From Meandrina meandrites (lineage: Eukaryota > Cnidaria > Anthozoa > Scleractinia > Meandrinidae), in the NCBI GenBank assembly GCA_963693305.1, contig OY855914.1:11227403-11291402 (forward strand): 64,000 bases of DNA, in the 5' to 3' direction. The notes under the pieces are model-generated. The model saw only the letters and a list, made by a program, of their open reading frames with translations, did not search any database and was not told the DNA's origin. Within the stretch, counting starts at the first letter, position 1. Every line of letters begins with the position of its first letter. Positions 1 to 13,400 of this stretch are shown here, piece by piece. The translations under genes were made by a program, and so were the position numbers.

Positions 1-1839
1 ATGAAGAAAATTCATTCAGTTCTCTACATAAAATTTTCTTAGGTATTTAGCAACGCGTACGATAAAACAGAATTAGTAAATCATGCAACCAAACCGCAAC
101 GAAAAGAAGACGGTTCAAAACAGTCAAAACATCATTATAAGCTTATTCTAAGTCAGCGTGGACCACTTTCCAAATCACAAACTGCCACAATTCTTACACA
201 AACACTGCTTTGAAAATGACGTACATAACCGGCACCATCAATTTGCAGTGTTTGTTTGCCGCCGTGATTTTCTCATTTAGTTTACTGTGTTTAGCAGCGA
301 GTTTGTTTTTGCCTTGAGTTGATTTTCTTGCCCTGACAGTTTTGTAGTAATCAAAACAAGGTCAAGGTTCTTTTTACATTGAATAACTCATAGAGGTCCT
401 AGAGGTGTATTACGAATTAGTGTACAGTAAACGTTGCAAAAGGTTTTACTAAGATTTGTTTTGCGCCTACGTGCGTACGTGAGGAACCCAATAAAGTGCA
501 CTCGTCAATTTCAATTTTAGAACCTGTCACTAAAGGCAGGAAACTTCAGACGGGTTAATCACAAAATAAATCATGAGAGGTTTTTTGTACCTATATGGGC
601 CACCGTATAAGCTTAGAAATATAGTGTGGTTTCTTATTTGGTAACACTGTAATTTACTCGAGCAAAAAAATGATAAATGGGAGCTCCGCTTTTAGGCCTG
701 CCTAAATATATATATTACTTTTACGATAAATTCATCTCCGACCGACTAATCAATATATTCATACGAACATCAAAAGTTTATAACTTCACACGATTTTTGC
801 CAAACCATAAAAACTATATATTAGGGAATCTTTTGGACGGAACGTTTATGCTCTCTTTTGAATCAAGTATTTAAGAAATTCTAATTAGCGATCTATGCAA
901 AATTGAGATTTTGTCAGTATTGCTGGCTTTTAATCTGTATGCACTGCGCGGAGCCCATAATGCACTGCGCTCTGGTGGAGCCTCGCTTTGTGCTAAAGTC
1001 GACACAAAACGCAAGGACGAATTTTAGTGCGAATACATTGAAGCCTGTCAAAGCAACCGAAATACGAAAAAACAGTGCAAAATCCAGCAATAGCACATGG
1101 TTGCGACTGCACAACAACAGAACGACAAAACTAGTAGGAAAGACACTTTAAGGCTTACAGTATAACTTGTTTATGGTTTAATGTGAGTTTATCGATCCAT
1201 TTGCTGTCATGACGTGCAAACTACTTACGATTCAATGGTTGAACCTTTTTGTAAGCTTCTTTTAACCCTTGCCACATCAACTCTCTTTATATTTGTCAAA
1301 ATAGACCGAAATAACCTCAGTTATTTAATATACTTGGACAACACTAGTTTTTTTTTTTCACTTTGTTGTCATTACAACCGCATCATTACCGCATCTTTGC
1401 AGTTTAAATTGTGCTCTCTTCTGAAATAGGTATTACCGATATTTATCGGTTTATTGTCTATTTTCTTAGTTTTTATTGCAGCATCTTTGCATTTTTAGGT
1501 CATTTAAGAATCATTCTGTAAGCCTTCTCTTGAGCTCAAAAATAAACAATGAAATGTCTAACAGGGCGTACTTTTAAAATGAAAAGTTCGGGAAAATATT
1601 GTTTGTCCTTGCAACCAGACAAAGTGGTTGTTTAGGGAAGGCGTATTCTTATAGGTGATAACAAATGCAAAATACTCGCAAAATATCCGCGCGTATTGTA
1701 TGTTAGACCATCGAATTAAGTGTATTTACCTGCTGTAAAGGTTGTGTATAAGATATTCTGTTTATTCATGGCTAACTATACCGAGAGTAGCTTTTGTTTG
1801 CTTTTGTGTGCTAGTGATTATCTTTGTTTCATATCATAG
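1..1839. other. Upstream intron or flank, no exon supported
   Basis: I see no open frame with recognisable domains. The short frames here have no homology I know and are flanked by AT-rich sequence. The exon at 1840 opens with a splice acceptor and a split codon, so this stretch is best read as the intron before it. At least one more upstream exon carrying the start codon and signal peptide should lie left of the window. Confidence 0.5.
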
Positions 1840-4494
1840 ACACGAACACAACGGAGATTAAATCAGCGAACTTCATTATTTCTAAAAGCAACTTTATCAG
1901 TAACGCCCATGGAGGAATCTATTTGGGAGGTGAAGACGCCGGGAACATTCAAATCCAATACTCAGTCGTACAGGACTCACTGGGTGATAATGGCCTGACG
2001 ACGGGATTTTCACATGTAAAGAACCTGAACCTGTTTAACTGTTCCTTTATTGGAAACAAGGTTGGAATCAAGCTTCCTTCGTTTTCAGGCAACGTTAAAA
2101 TCGAAGATACCAAAGTTTCAAACTCAACCTATAATGCACTTTTCATAGTCTCTGATGGTCAGAAAACAGTTAATCTTCTAAACAGCAGTGTTACTCACAG
2201 CAACGGATATGGCATTTATATCTATGGTAACTATGAAGACGTAAGACTTCTTGCAACGAAAACCTTTTTTGGATGGAACAAAGCTACTTCCATTTACTCA
2301 AAAATTCTTTACAGCCGAAACACACCTGGTATGTCAAAAGCAGTCTTTAAAAACTGTACTTTTTTAATGAACCAGGGCCCCGTAATAAACATTGACGAAT
2401 CCCCACAGTTTCATCCATGGGAATTAGATGGAAATGTTTTCATGAACAACACGCAAAACTCTGTTGTCATGACAACACAATACACAGATGTTCGTTATTC
2501 ACCTGCAATCTTCGTACGAAAAAATAAGTTCTTATTTAACCTTTTCCAAGACAAAGGCGTGATATATATTAAAGGAGGTGCAAAGGACGTGATCATTGAC
2601 GGAAACCTGTTTGAAAGAAACCAAGGACGATCGATTTACATAGAAGAACAGTCGATTACGCCTTGTACAGTGAAAAGTAATATTTTCAAGGATAACAACA
2701 ACTCAAACAAAGGCCCTATTGAGATAAGAAGAATGGAGAAGGAAGTTGTGATTGTTGACAATGTCTTCAAGTCAAACGAAGGACTATTCATGGTTCTCCT
2801 ACATTTGGAATATAATATAGGTGTAGGGTCGAGGACGGTGGAGAAGAAAGTAACATTCATGAACAATTCACTTGTGAACAACACAAAAGTGGCATCGAGG
2901 TCTCTTGCATGTGAAGTTAACATCTCCGGACTGACGGATTATAAAGCAATTTCCATTCATCACAACATATTTAACAGCTACAGCTTTTCAAAGGAACTTT
3001 GCGTGAACATTCTTGCGTATTCCCACACAAGCCTTGTGAATGCGTCCTTCAACTACTGGGGCTATGAGGATGAGTTTGAAATTAAGGAGAGAATATTCGA
3101 CGCTGAAGACAACTACGAACATTTCTTAGCTATCTTTATTCCTTTCCTCGACAGCAAGGGAAACATTATTCAAAGCTCAAACAAAAACGAGAGCTTCGAT
3201 GCACTTTCAAAAGGCTATTTAAGTGGACGCATTTCCTCTACCCTTCAACTGTGGAGTAAGTACAGCCCTTATATAGTAACCTCTGATGTCACTATTTTAC
3301 CAGATGCTCAAGTTACAATTCACCCTGGTGTTGAGGTACAGTTTGACTCTGGTGTAGGTATGTTGATTCTTGGTTCTCTCTTTGTCCTTGGAAACGAGGA
3401 TCATCCCGTCAAATTTTCTCTGTTAAAGAAAAATCAAAGTATGGCATCAATACCTGTTCGTTTAGTAAGAGGTACCTTTCCATGGAAAGGACGTTTGGAG
3501 GTACTACGAAATGGAAATTGGACCTCGGTGTGTGTTGACCAAAGCATGTCATTTGGAGAAAATAACGCCAAAGTGGTATGTCAGCAACTCGGATATCAAG
3601 CACCATCGTCCATCGCGTATGCCTTAAACACATCCGCTTGTCCAGGTCTGTCGAATGCAATATTCAGTTGCAAAGGAAATGAGAACGAGATTGGTAAATG
3701 TCCCTTGTCTTTTCATAACATCAGCCATAATTCATCGCGCCAAGTTGTTTTAACATGCAGTGGAGGAACACCATGGGGAAATATAAGATTTCATCGCGAA
3801 TTCAGAAACACATCGTATCCAAAGACATCAACTCTGCAGCACTTGAAGATTGAACACTGTGGCCAAAAACATGGCAAGATGGTTGCTGCTATAGAACTTA
3901 TTCAGTACCTTCCGGAAATTAATTATTTGTCTATTTTAAATTGCACAGCAGGTGGTATCAAGGTGCTGTTTTCAGAAAGAGAGGTAAACCTGAAAAGCAT
4001 CTCCTTGGTTAATACTGGGGGACATGGAAGTGAAATATTGATAACCAAACAAAATATCACCCTTGAGAACGTTACATCGATGAACAACCGGGAAGGGTTG
4101 AGTTTCTATGAGCCTGATGGTCACTGGATGGATGGTCTTTCCTACGGACAAGTTATGCCTTGCGGCCCAGAAACAACGGTCACTGTCAAAGATCGTGATT
4201 TATTCCTCTACCTTAGGCCACCATATGCGAGTTACAGTAACTTGCAGAGAAACTGTTATATGGTCGTTGAAACTGACGGAAATGCAGGGCTGGCTCTTCA
4301 GCTACTAGTGATGAAGAATATGGAGTACATAGCAATAAAAGATCCTGATGGATATACAATCTTGAAGTATTCTGACAAAGACCTCAGACCGTTGTCAAGA
4401 CGACGCGTGGTTCCTCGGAATACTGTCACTGTTCGTTTGGCTGGATGGTATTTAAGTGAAATGCTTTTACGAGTAGAACGAGTTGAAAATAAGG
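1840..4494 (+). CDS. Exon 1: beta-helix, SRCR, CUB-like
   Basis: A 2655-nt exon, unusually long for this gene. Acceptor TCATAG at 1834-1839; donor GTTAGT at 4495. Codons for about the first 430 residues show short N-rich beta-helix repeats (patterns like [22 protein letters not shown]). An SRCR domain lies at about 3455-3770 with six cysteines (motifs [19 protein letters not shown]). More helix repeats follow, then a CUB-like domain from about 4158 (starts MPCGPETTV) to the exon end. The exon ends in phase 1. Confidence 0.88.
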
Positions 4495-7400
4495 GTTAGT
4501 TAAATTTCTGTTGTTCTTAACATAATTACAAAACCAATGTTTCATGATGGCAATTTATCAAAAAGTAATAACCAATTGACAAAATATTAAAAAAGTAAAA
4601 ACTAGCGATACAGAATGACGTTTCGGAGTCTTCATCACGCCATTTTCAAGTTAAGTGTAAAGATAACAAATTCTGCGAGTTCATGATGAATAATGGACCA
4701 TAATGCGATGTTAAATTACAGAGATTTTTTAGCACGGATTTAACCCGATTGCACGTTCAGAGTTGTTTTTAGTTCGCTGATGAATAACATATCGTGCGCT
4801 AAACAGTCGAATTTATTTCTGCATTTCTTTAGAAAATCAACGCGCCTCAGGAGGTCTTTAGGGACCTTGCCGTGTTTGTCTTGGTAGTGTTAATATATTA
4901 CTCATCTTTAGTGTTGTCTGCATTATTTTATCACCGAACATTTTTAAGGTCAGTCCGTTTAATTTGCTTTATGTAGCCCAGCGCTGATATTTAGAATTGA
5001 AAATTCTAAAAAACCCTGTTTATTATAAAATATAATATGTAACTAATTTCGCTAGTAATGAAACGTTCGCAGGTGAAATGTGTACACCCCTTTTTTCGTA
5101 ATTTCTCAGATATTCCTTGCACATTTGAGCGATGGAGAAGAACATGTGATTGGATAGAGTATCCTGGATCATATTTCAACAACATAAAGTTGAACTCGAA
5201 ATGGAGAGCAACGAATCCCTACTATGGATTTTCTGACCACACCTATTCATACCGTGGTATAACTGGTACGCACTAAATATTATTTACATAAAATATTGCC
5301 TTGTTAACTGCCTTAAGAGGGTCTCAATGTGGTCGTTCCTGTTATGGTTAACGGTTAAAACTTTGGCTTTTTTACGGCTGACGGTTAATTTATTTCCTTG
5401 CGGTAAACAAAAGTTAAATATTAATTTCCATTGTCTTTTAAAAGTTAAAAATTAATTGCCATTAATGAAGAACATATTTTAGGTCTTAGGCCATTCTGGG
5501 ACGATGAAGTGACCAGTTCTGTTCTATTTATAATTACTGATCGGGTTTTTTACGGTTAACATAATTTACGGCTAACGGTTAAAATTTTCCAATTTTTACG
5601 CCTAACGGTTAAATTTTTGGCTGTTTTACGGCTAACGGTTAACCCCATTGAGACCCTCCCTTAACCATGTGAATTTTTGTCTAGTATCTTGAAAATCTGT
5701 GGTGAAGAGTTAAACTTGTTGCAAGATGTTACTAGATCATTTATTTATTTATTTTTGATTTTTAGACATTTGAACAAAATAGCATATATTACTAGTATAC
5801 CTAAAGGGTAGAAATGTTGCCAAAGGGAAAGAACGATGTAATAGTATGCTTGCAGTAACTTGCTGCCTCGCTCGTTCGCTTCAGGCTTACTCCCTGCGGC
5901 AGCAATGAAGACGATTAATTTTATTTCAAAGCGGCCGTATTGGAACTTCTTAAACTACACAATTTGAATGTCAGTTTTTCACATTTTTAGATAATTTTGT
6001 AATAAATCTATGAAGCAAAAGTTTTATTTTGAGTTATACGTTGGTTCTTGACTAGCAAGTTGGAAACTATTCATACGGGCACGTGCAAAGGCACAGAGAG
6101 TAAAAGAAGAAATTTTGCTTCTGCTTATCCTCACGCCTCTACTGTTTTGAAATAGCTTGTGCTTATGTCTCTCCTTGTGCTTCTGTCACTGTCGATGAAT
6201 TCCATAAGCTATAGCTGAGATGAGGTAAAAAGAATAATATCATGGGTGACAAATTACTCCTTAATTTTGGCGCGACATTTTAGCGCTCATTTATAACTAG
6301 GTATAGTTAACACTACAGCTGCCCCCGCTGTTAATCTTTTTTTTCTCAGCGCATCCATTACTACAGTCAGTTATTTCGCTTGATATTTTAGTTATTCTAT
6401 TTTCTTAATTGATTGAAAATCAGTTTTCTGTTTTGAACAGTCTTGCGATAATTCAGAAGAAAACACTAATTTTTCTCGTGTTCTGCTCACAAAGTATCAC
6501 TTGTTTCTGGCCTTCTCTTTTTCAAGATCATGGGACGAGGACGTGCCATTTAAAACAAACTTTATGTATGAATTGTTGAAGCCAAGTAGATAAGTAAAAC
6601 AAAGCGAAACTATGCAAAAAGTCTGAAGGATAATAACACGTACATTTAATTTAATTACACGAACGCGTCCCCAACTTCCTGAGATCGTTTTGCTTTTTTT
6701 GCTGTAATGAGTGATCTCAGCGAGGATAAACGTCGGTAATATTCAAATTAAAACGTTTTAAAACTACCAATTGAGACCAGCTGTTTTTAGATTTTTTGTT
6801 TCAATATTAGGGCTGGGATCTCAAACAGCAATGACAACCTTGACAGCTGAGCTCGAAACGGATGCCAAAAGATTTCTCATCAATGGAAGCGCCTGCCGTG
6901 AGATTTGATTATCTCAAGAACTCTATTGAATTCTCTTTCCTTCTTGACAAGTCTCAGTTACAAATTTTACTTAAATGCCTGAAGACTGATCGAGTGTTCT
7001 ATATTTTATTTCTACAACTTGAGTTTCTTTTATTTAATGTTATGATGTTCCGCCTAAAAGCCGAAAGCACTGGATCGACAGCTGGCTAGTTATATATGCA
7101 TGTCTCAAGTGGAAACTTTCTCACTTCTCTGCGAGTTTCAATGCTCGCGTTATCTTTTAAAAATTTTCCTTGTTTAACTCTTTTTAAACTTATCGCAGCT
7201 GCTAACTTTATATCTTGGTTATGGCCTGAGTTTTTTAAACCCCTCGTGTAAAGTGTGATTTGCGTCTGACAAATCTCGATTTCGGATTGAGTCTGTCAAT
7301 CCTGCAAGCGAACAAGAGCTGCTCGCAACACGCTAACAAGAGAAATTTCTAGACCAGTATGTACTATTCTTGTTTTTGATCATATCAATTGCGTAAGTTT

Positions 7401-10400
7401 TGGCTTCTAGACCTTGTGAAATCATTAAAGCTCGAAGGAAACTGCAGCAACCCAACTGCAATCAACGTTTGCAAGCGTCGTTTGTTGACTTGTTGTCATC
7501 TGTGCACGTGCTCACGCTTTGGGTTGTCATCATCACCCAATCATCGTTTACTTGCGTCATCATTTACCAATCACCGTACAGGGAATTTTATCACACCTCC
7601 CGATACCCACTTGCGGGCATTCCGCACAACTCCCGATACTATTTGCGCGCCCACGTTGGTCAAATCGAGATTTTTCCTGTGTATACTATATATATATACT
7701 GTATACACCTAATTGAAGAAACGTTGATCCTGTGAAAAGCATAAACCAAGAACGATAAGACCAAAAGGGATTCTGGGTAGACAGCATCGGTTCGCTTAAT
7801 AATATTCCTTTTATTGATAATCAAGATATTTTATTTGTTTGGGAGCCTTAAAAGCATGATTTATGCCACCCGTCTTATTGTTATGGTTATTTTATCACAC
7901 ACGACGATTAATTTATTTCCGATTTCCCAGTAAACATTTGGGTCGCATCGTTCATGGTTTGTGCTTTCCAGGATCAACGTTTCTTTAATCAGGTATATAC
8001 CCGCGGATTACAATGATGCCTCCTCGGGTTTTGGCCTCTGGGCCAAACCCCTGCGGGGGCAATTACACATGTGAAATTACAAAATTGCCATGGCAACGTT
8101 TCCCAGGTCTCAGTGCCAAGATGGCGTACTGGATTTTAAAAGATGATCTTAAAGCTTAAACTTTGCATATTTTCGCTTAAATTTCACCTTCGCCAGTTTG
8201 TTTGGCGATGCGCGCTGCATGCGCTGAGGCGCTGATGCGCGGACGATGCAGTCCCAGAACTAGAAGCTGCTGTATGGTTCGGGGCTTGCGGCTGTTGTAG
8301 ATCCTCGATTTTCTGGTGGAGCTTTTCTTTGAGCTTCTTAGCCGATGAAAACTCGATGTCCTTAGCCCTCGCATACGGAACTTCATTAACATATGTCGGC
8401 AAAATCCATGAGCATTTTACCTGTCTGCAAGCGAGCTTAAGACTTGGTTTCAGTAAATATGAACCGGTGAGGTGCAATAGTAAAAAATCAAAAAATATGA
8501 AAAAAATTCACAGTATAGCCCTTGGTGAACTATCACTTGAATATAGTCTTTATTTTGATCCGATTATTATTTTGGGCGTACGAAGGTCATCTTGATTTCG
8601 CCGCTCTCGAGCGGTGTTTCAAGGGCTCTCATACCGCACATCGCGAAGACCTCCATTTCAAAATCAAAACAACTTTTCCCAGAACAAAAAATAGATAATA
8701 AGAAAGAATAGATAATGATAGTCATTTTGAGTGGTTATTTTCTTTGTTTGGATTAATAAAGAATTTTTAGAAGATTTTCAATTATTTACATTTAGTTTCA
8801 GCGATTTCTCACAAGTTAAAATTGACAACATTCAACGGCTAAAATCGTTGACTGGGACATAAGCTAAGGTAAAGAAACTTATACCACGTGAAAGAGCATT
8901 CTTTCTTCTTGTAAAATCCGTTTTCAAAACCATGGGCAACTCAAAAGATGATTTTTGAGGTCGCAAAATTAAATGGCACTTTCGTGAAATTTGAGCTTTG
9001 CCGTAACGGCCTCCAGTCGATGAAAACATATCATGTAAACATTTCTGAACAATAAAGCTTCAAATACAATTCTTATCAAGCACCATCACACATTTACAAG
9101 ACTATTATGAGTGTTTAATTATCGTTCTTAAGAAAAAATTAAAATAATTTAGCAGATTTGTGCCTTTTATTTGACCTCGCGTTCCAAAGTTTACACGGCT
9201 CACGTGCCATTTGTCAGGGTCAATAGTGGTCTTTATCAGATCAAATCGGTTTCAAATCATCCAGAATTTGCTTTCTTAATTTAGCACTCGTTAAATAGGT
9301 TAAAAAGAATTTTGTACCTTTCACTGAGCTTTCTGTATGTTGAGAAAAATCCAAGAGATCAAAAGAGAGCAAAATCTTCCGGACTGTTTCGACTCAGAAA
9401 ACGGCAACATTGCGTTACACTTTTCTGGATATACCGCTGACAAGTAATCTCAATCGCGCGCAGTCTTATCTCTGAGAAATGTTTGGTTACATTGGGCAGG
9501 AACACTGGCAAATTCTATTCAAACTGCGGATGAATATGCAAGTGAAATGATTTTCTTTTTAATATATAAGCTTTAAGCTCGCGTTCCAAAGTCTACACGG
9601 CTCATGTGACATTTGCAAAGGTCAAAAGCGGTCTTTATCAGATCAAATCGGTATCAAGTCATTCAATTCAAAATTTGCTTTCTAACACACATAAGAATAT
9701 CTTAAACGAATTATTGGTCATACCTTGTTGTAAGTGTCCTGGATATAAAAGCAATCCGAGAGATTAGCTAAAAAACAGCTCCAAGTTCCGTGGATCCGAC
9801 GATAGTTGTTGCGTTAGTAGAAAGTGACACCGCTTGTCAAAGGTATTGTTGCAACCTCTCAGTCGTAATTCGATCGATCGCAAATAGTGATCGATATAAA
9901 TCATAACGAGAAAAAGAAAAAAGAAACTAGATGATAATAAGTTATTTCAATGCTTGTTGACCCTTGATTATTTTTTTAGAATATTTGCGTCGATTTGTGA
10001 ATGCTATTTGGCATATGTTACTACCACATACAGAAAACTTGTTCATTGGAGTTGCCCGAAGTAAGCAGAAAATGAATCAGGGACTTGAGTCCGTTAGATG
10101 ATAAGAAATAAACCTTTTTTATAAGAATGGCCTTATTTGGCTGTGATATACGAATTTGTTCTCTTGAGCAAACATTGCAGGAGAACTTTGGCCCATTTGT
10201 TTACACTATCAATTATTTCCTTGCTCACTCTATTTACACTCAGTGATTTCTACATACCGTCGACACGACAATTTAAATTAGCTCAGTGTCAATTTTTTTT
10301 AGATTTGAACACAACGTTGAGAAATTTTTAGTTAAATTGCGTTCAGTGAATATGTGCCGAAAATCCAGGGAGTTCTCGATGCGTTACAGTATCAAAATGC

Positions 10401-13400
10401 ATCAACTGATATCAGGGGCCATCTCCCGACAATTTAAATTAGCTCAGTGTCAATTTTTTTTAGATTTGAACACAACGTTGAGAAATTTTTAGTTAAATTG
10501 CGTTCAGTGAATATGTGCCGAAAATCCAGGGAGTTCTCGATGCGTTACAGTATCAAAATGCATCAACTGATATCAGGGGCCATCTCCCGACTTTTATGTC
10601 TGGCTCTGCCGACTCAAACATAACAACGGAGGCAGAACTTCTTTTAGCCAGATCTATCGCTTGTTTTAATTCTAATTGGTGTAATTATCATTAACATTTT
10701 CACTGATTATAACCAATATTATTATCGTTATTATTATCATTCATTTGTATAATTGCTCAGGTGATTATAGAGATACGCGATCTTGCAGTCTTGCTATAAT
10801 CACCTAGTTAGACTGCATGCAGTCTGTTTTTCTCTCGAAATTCAGAAAGGGAATGCTGTAAACTAGGGTTTAAGATGCGTGAGGGGGGACTGAGGCGAGA
10901 CAAGAGCGTGCGAGGAAAAATAGACTGCGAACTCTTATGCATTTTTTGAGGATATCCGTCAGTCCAGCAACAGAGAAGCTGATTGGCCAATGTGTGCAAT
11001 CTAAAGTTGCTCTCGCGCAATGGTGTTACGGATCTTATGTGCTTGCGTCAACACGTCAACGCAGTGGTTTGTTTGACAAACTTCCTTTAAATGAGCTTTG
11101 AAATTTATCCAATACAACCAAGCGCCTCTTAACGTCCTGTTATTAGTCTTGTCATGGAGCGGTATTGTTTTAACGTCTTGAAGCAAAGTTTATAAAAGGC
11201 TAAGGCAGCGCGCGTGCAAATAAAACAGCAGTTGATCGCGAGATCCTTGGCGCCATTCCGCGCGCACAATTTAAATTGGCCAATCACCTTCTCCGTTGCT
11301 GGGCTGACGAGCAGAGGGGCATTTTGTCTGCGCATGCGCTAGATAAATCAGAATTCCAGATCCTCGGCGCCATTTCAACTTGTGAGCGCGCTTCGGTGGA
11401 TTTTCAGCTGGGTGATCTACGCACTTGGAAAGATTTCATGAAGAGATATGAAAGAGAATAACACGTTTGCATAGATGTCTAACACTATGGATACTCGTGG
11501 TGTTCACCGTGACTTCGGATGAGGATATTTTGACGATCAAACTGCGAACAAAACAAGAAAAATCCCCAAAACAGTGAAGTTTGACATTTGATTTACGAAA
11601 GTTCAAGATGTCCATATGAGACGAGATATGTTGCAGTTTAGTCTCAAGATGTTGAGGTTTTATGGGTTTAAATCATTGGTTGTACTGTTAAGACGATCGT
11701 CAGATACACGGCCCTATTTTAGGTAGGAAATTTGGAGTTTGATCTGAATTTGTCTCCACTTCAAAGTGAATTTGCATTTTCTTTCCAACGGCCCCCAAGT
11801 TTCAAATTACTCAAGACAACATTGTCTTTCCTTTCTCTTTACAGCCGTATAGGACTCCAAGCTTTAAAAAATGTTCCAGTGTGAAAGATTTTTATCTTCT
11901 TATGAGAGCTTTTGGTGAAGTTTAATTCGGCAAATTTTAGTAGTTTTTCCAAGCCGTGGATCACAGAGGACTTTGGTCTTGCAGCTCTGCTAATCTTCTG
12001 TACAAGGTATGTAGTGATTTACCTTTGCCGTGATTGCAGTCTCGTTATGCCACACTTTGACTTCAATTTATTTTTTCCTTCGTTTTAGTGGTAATTTTGT
12101 CGTTGCATTTTTTTGTCTTCAAGTGCTCAATTGAGTAAAAACTGGTGAAATTCTCTTTATTTTGACGGGCCCCCAAGTTCCGCAATACTGTCAAGACGTT
12201 CCTTACTTGTTCCTCTTTCATTCTGTCTAGTTTATTTATCCAAGAAATATGCGTGCACCTTATTTTGTTAAGCAAAACTGTTGGCCTTCGCAGTCGAAGA
12301 TGGCCATTCTGTGTATGGATATGTAGATTTCGAACCGAATATGGCGTAAGCTTTATTTCATTGGAACGAGTAGCAATGGGAGCTCGCTCGATTTTTATTT
12401 CTCAACGACAACGATACTAATGCTACGAAATGTTTGGAGAATGCAGTCTGGTTTATATTAGAAGAAAATGTTTTGGAACACGCTGTTCCAAGTTTCCTCA
12501 TTTTAAGGGATGAAATTTTGGAAATAGGTTTTTATGTTAATTGGCATGTATGGCAAGGTGTGTGTGCCTTCAGCATCTGTTTGTTTGGTTTCAGTACTGG
12601 TAGAAGAGACACATTTTATAAGCAAAACTGCACACAGAGGTCAGAGTGGATCTCTGTTATTCACTATGAGCTACTATGCTTTTAAAAAAATATCCAAAAA
12701 TACAAATTGTAAGCTTTTTTGTTAAACATTGTAAAGATAAATAAATAAATAAATAAATAAATATATAAATATATAAAAATAATTAATAGTAACAGAGCTT
12801 TTTTTGTTAATTACTGTTAAGATAAAGCTTACAAGTACGGTTAGTGTAATGACGAGGAGTTTATGTAAAAAAAAAAACAGTAACAGTTACAGAATTCTCT
12901 CTCTTTTCTTTTGCTTTCTTACAGGTTTTTCTGCTTCAATGCATTGCGACGGTCTTTGAAACATCTGAAACTCTTCCTTACCTTGTAGCCAAAGGTAAAT
13001 ATATTATGTGAGAGCACATTACATTGACAGGTATATAAATTAAATTGAAGGGTCAATACATTGATAATTAGAAAGTATGTTAAGATGAAGACTATTAACA
13101 ATAATTTTTGATTTAAAGTTCCCTGAAGAACCAGGGCTTATTCGCATATTATTTAAAATTAACACCACACAAAAAAAGACAAATATTAATAGGCCAATAA
13201 AAAGAGGGTGTAATGCCCATACGAATACATCTTGCTTTGAAATTAATTAAAATATATTTTGCTCTTTTTCTTCAATAGGTGACTAAGGGGTAATATCCAG
13301 AGGAGGGATGTTGCTCCCCTATGTGAGACCTTGTGGTCGTTCTTGTGCATGGTCTTGTGGAATATCTTGAAACTAAGTTGATGTGGTTGATTTTGATGCC

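Noticed and set aside
8832..9029. Short protein frame also found at 16164-16412 with near-identical sequence
   Set aside because: The conservation comes from the inverted arms of one transposon, not from coding selection; no start context or homology.
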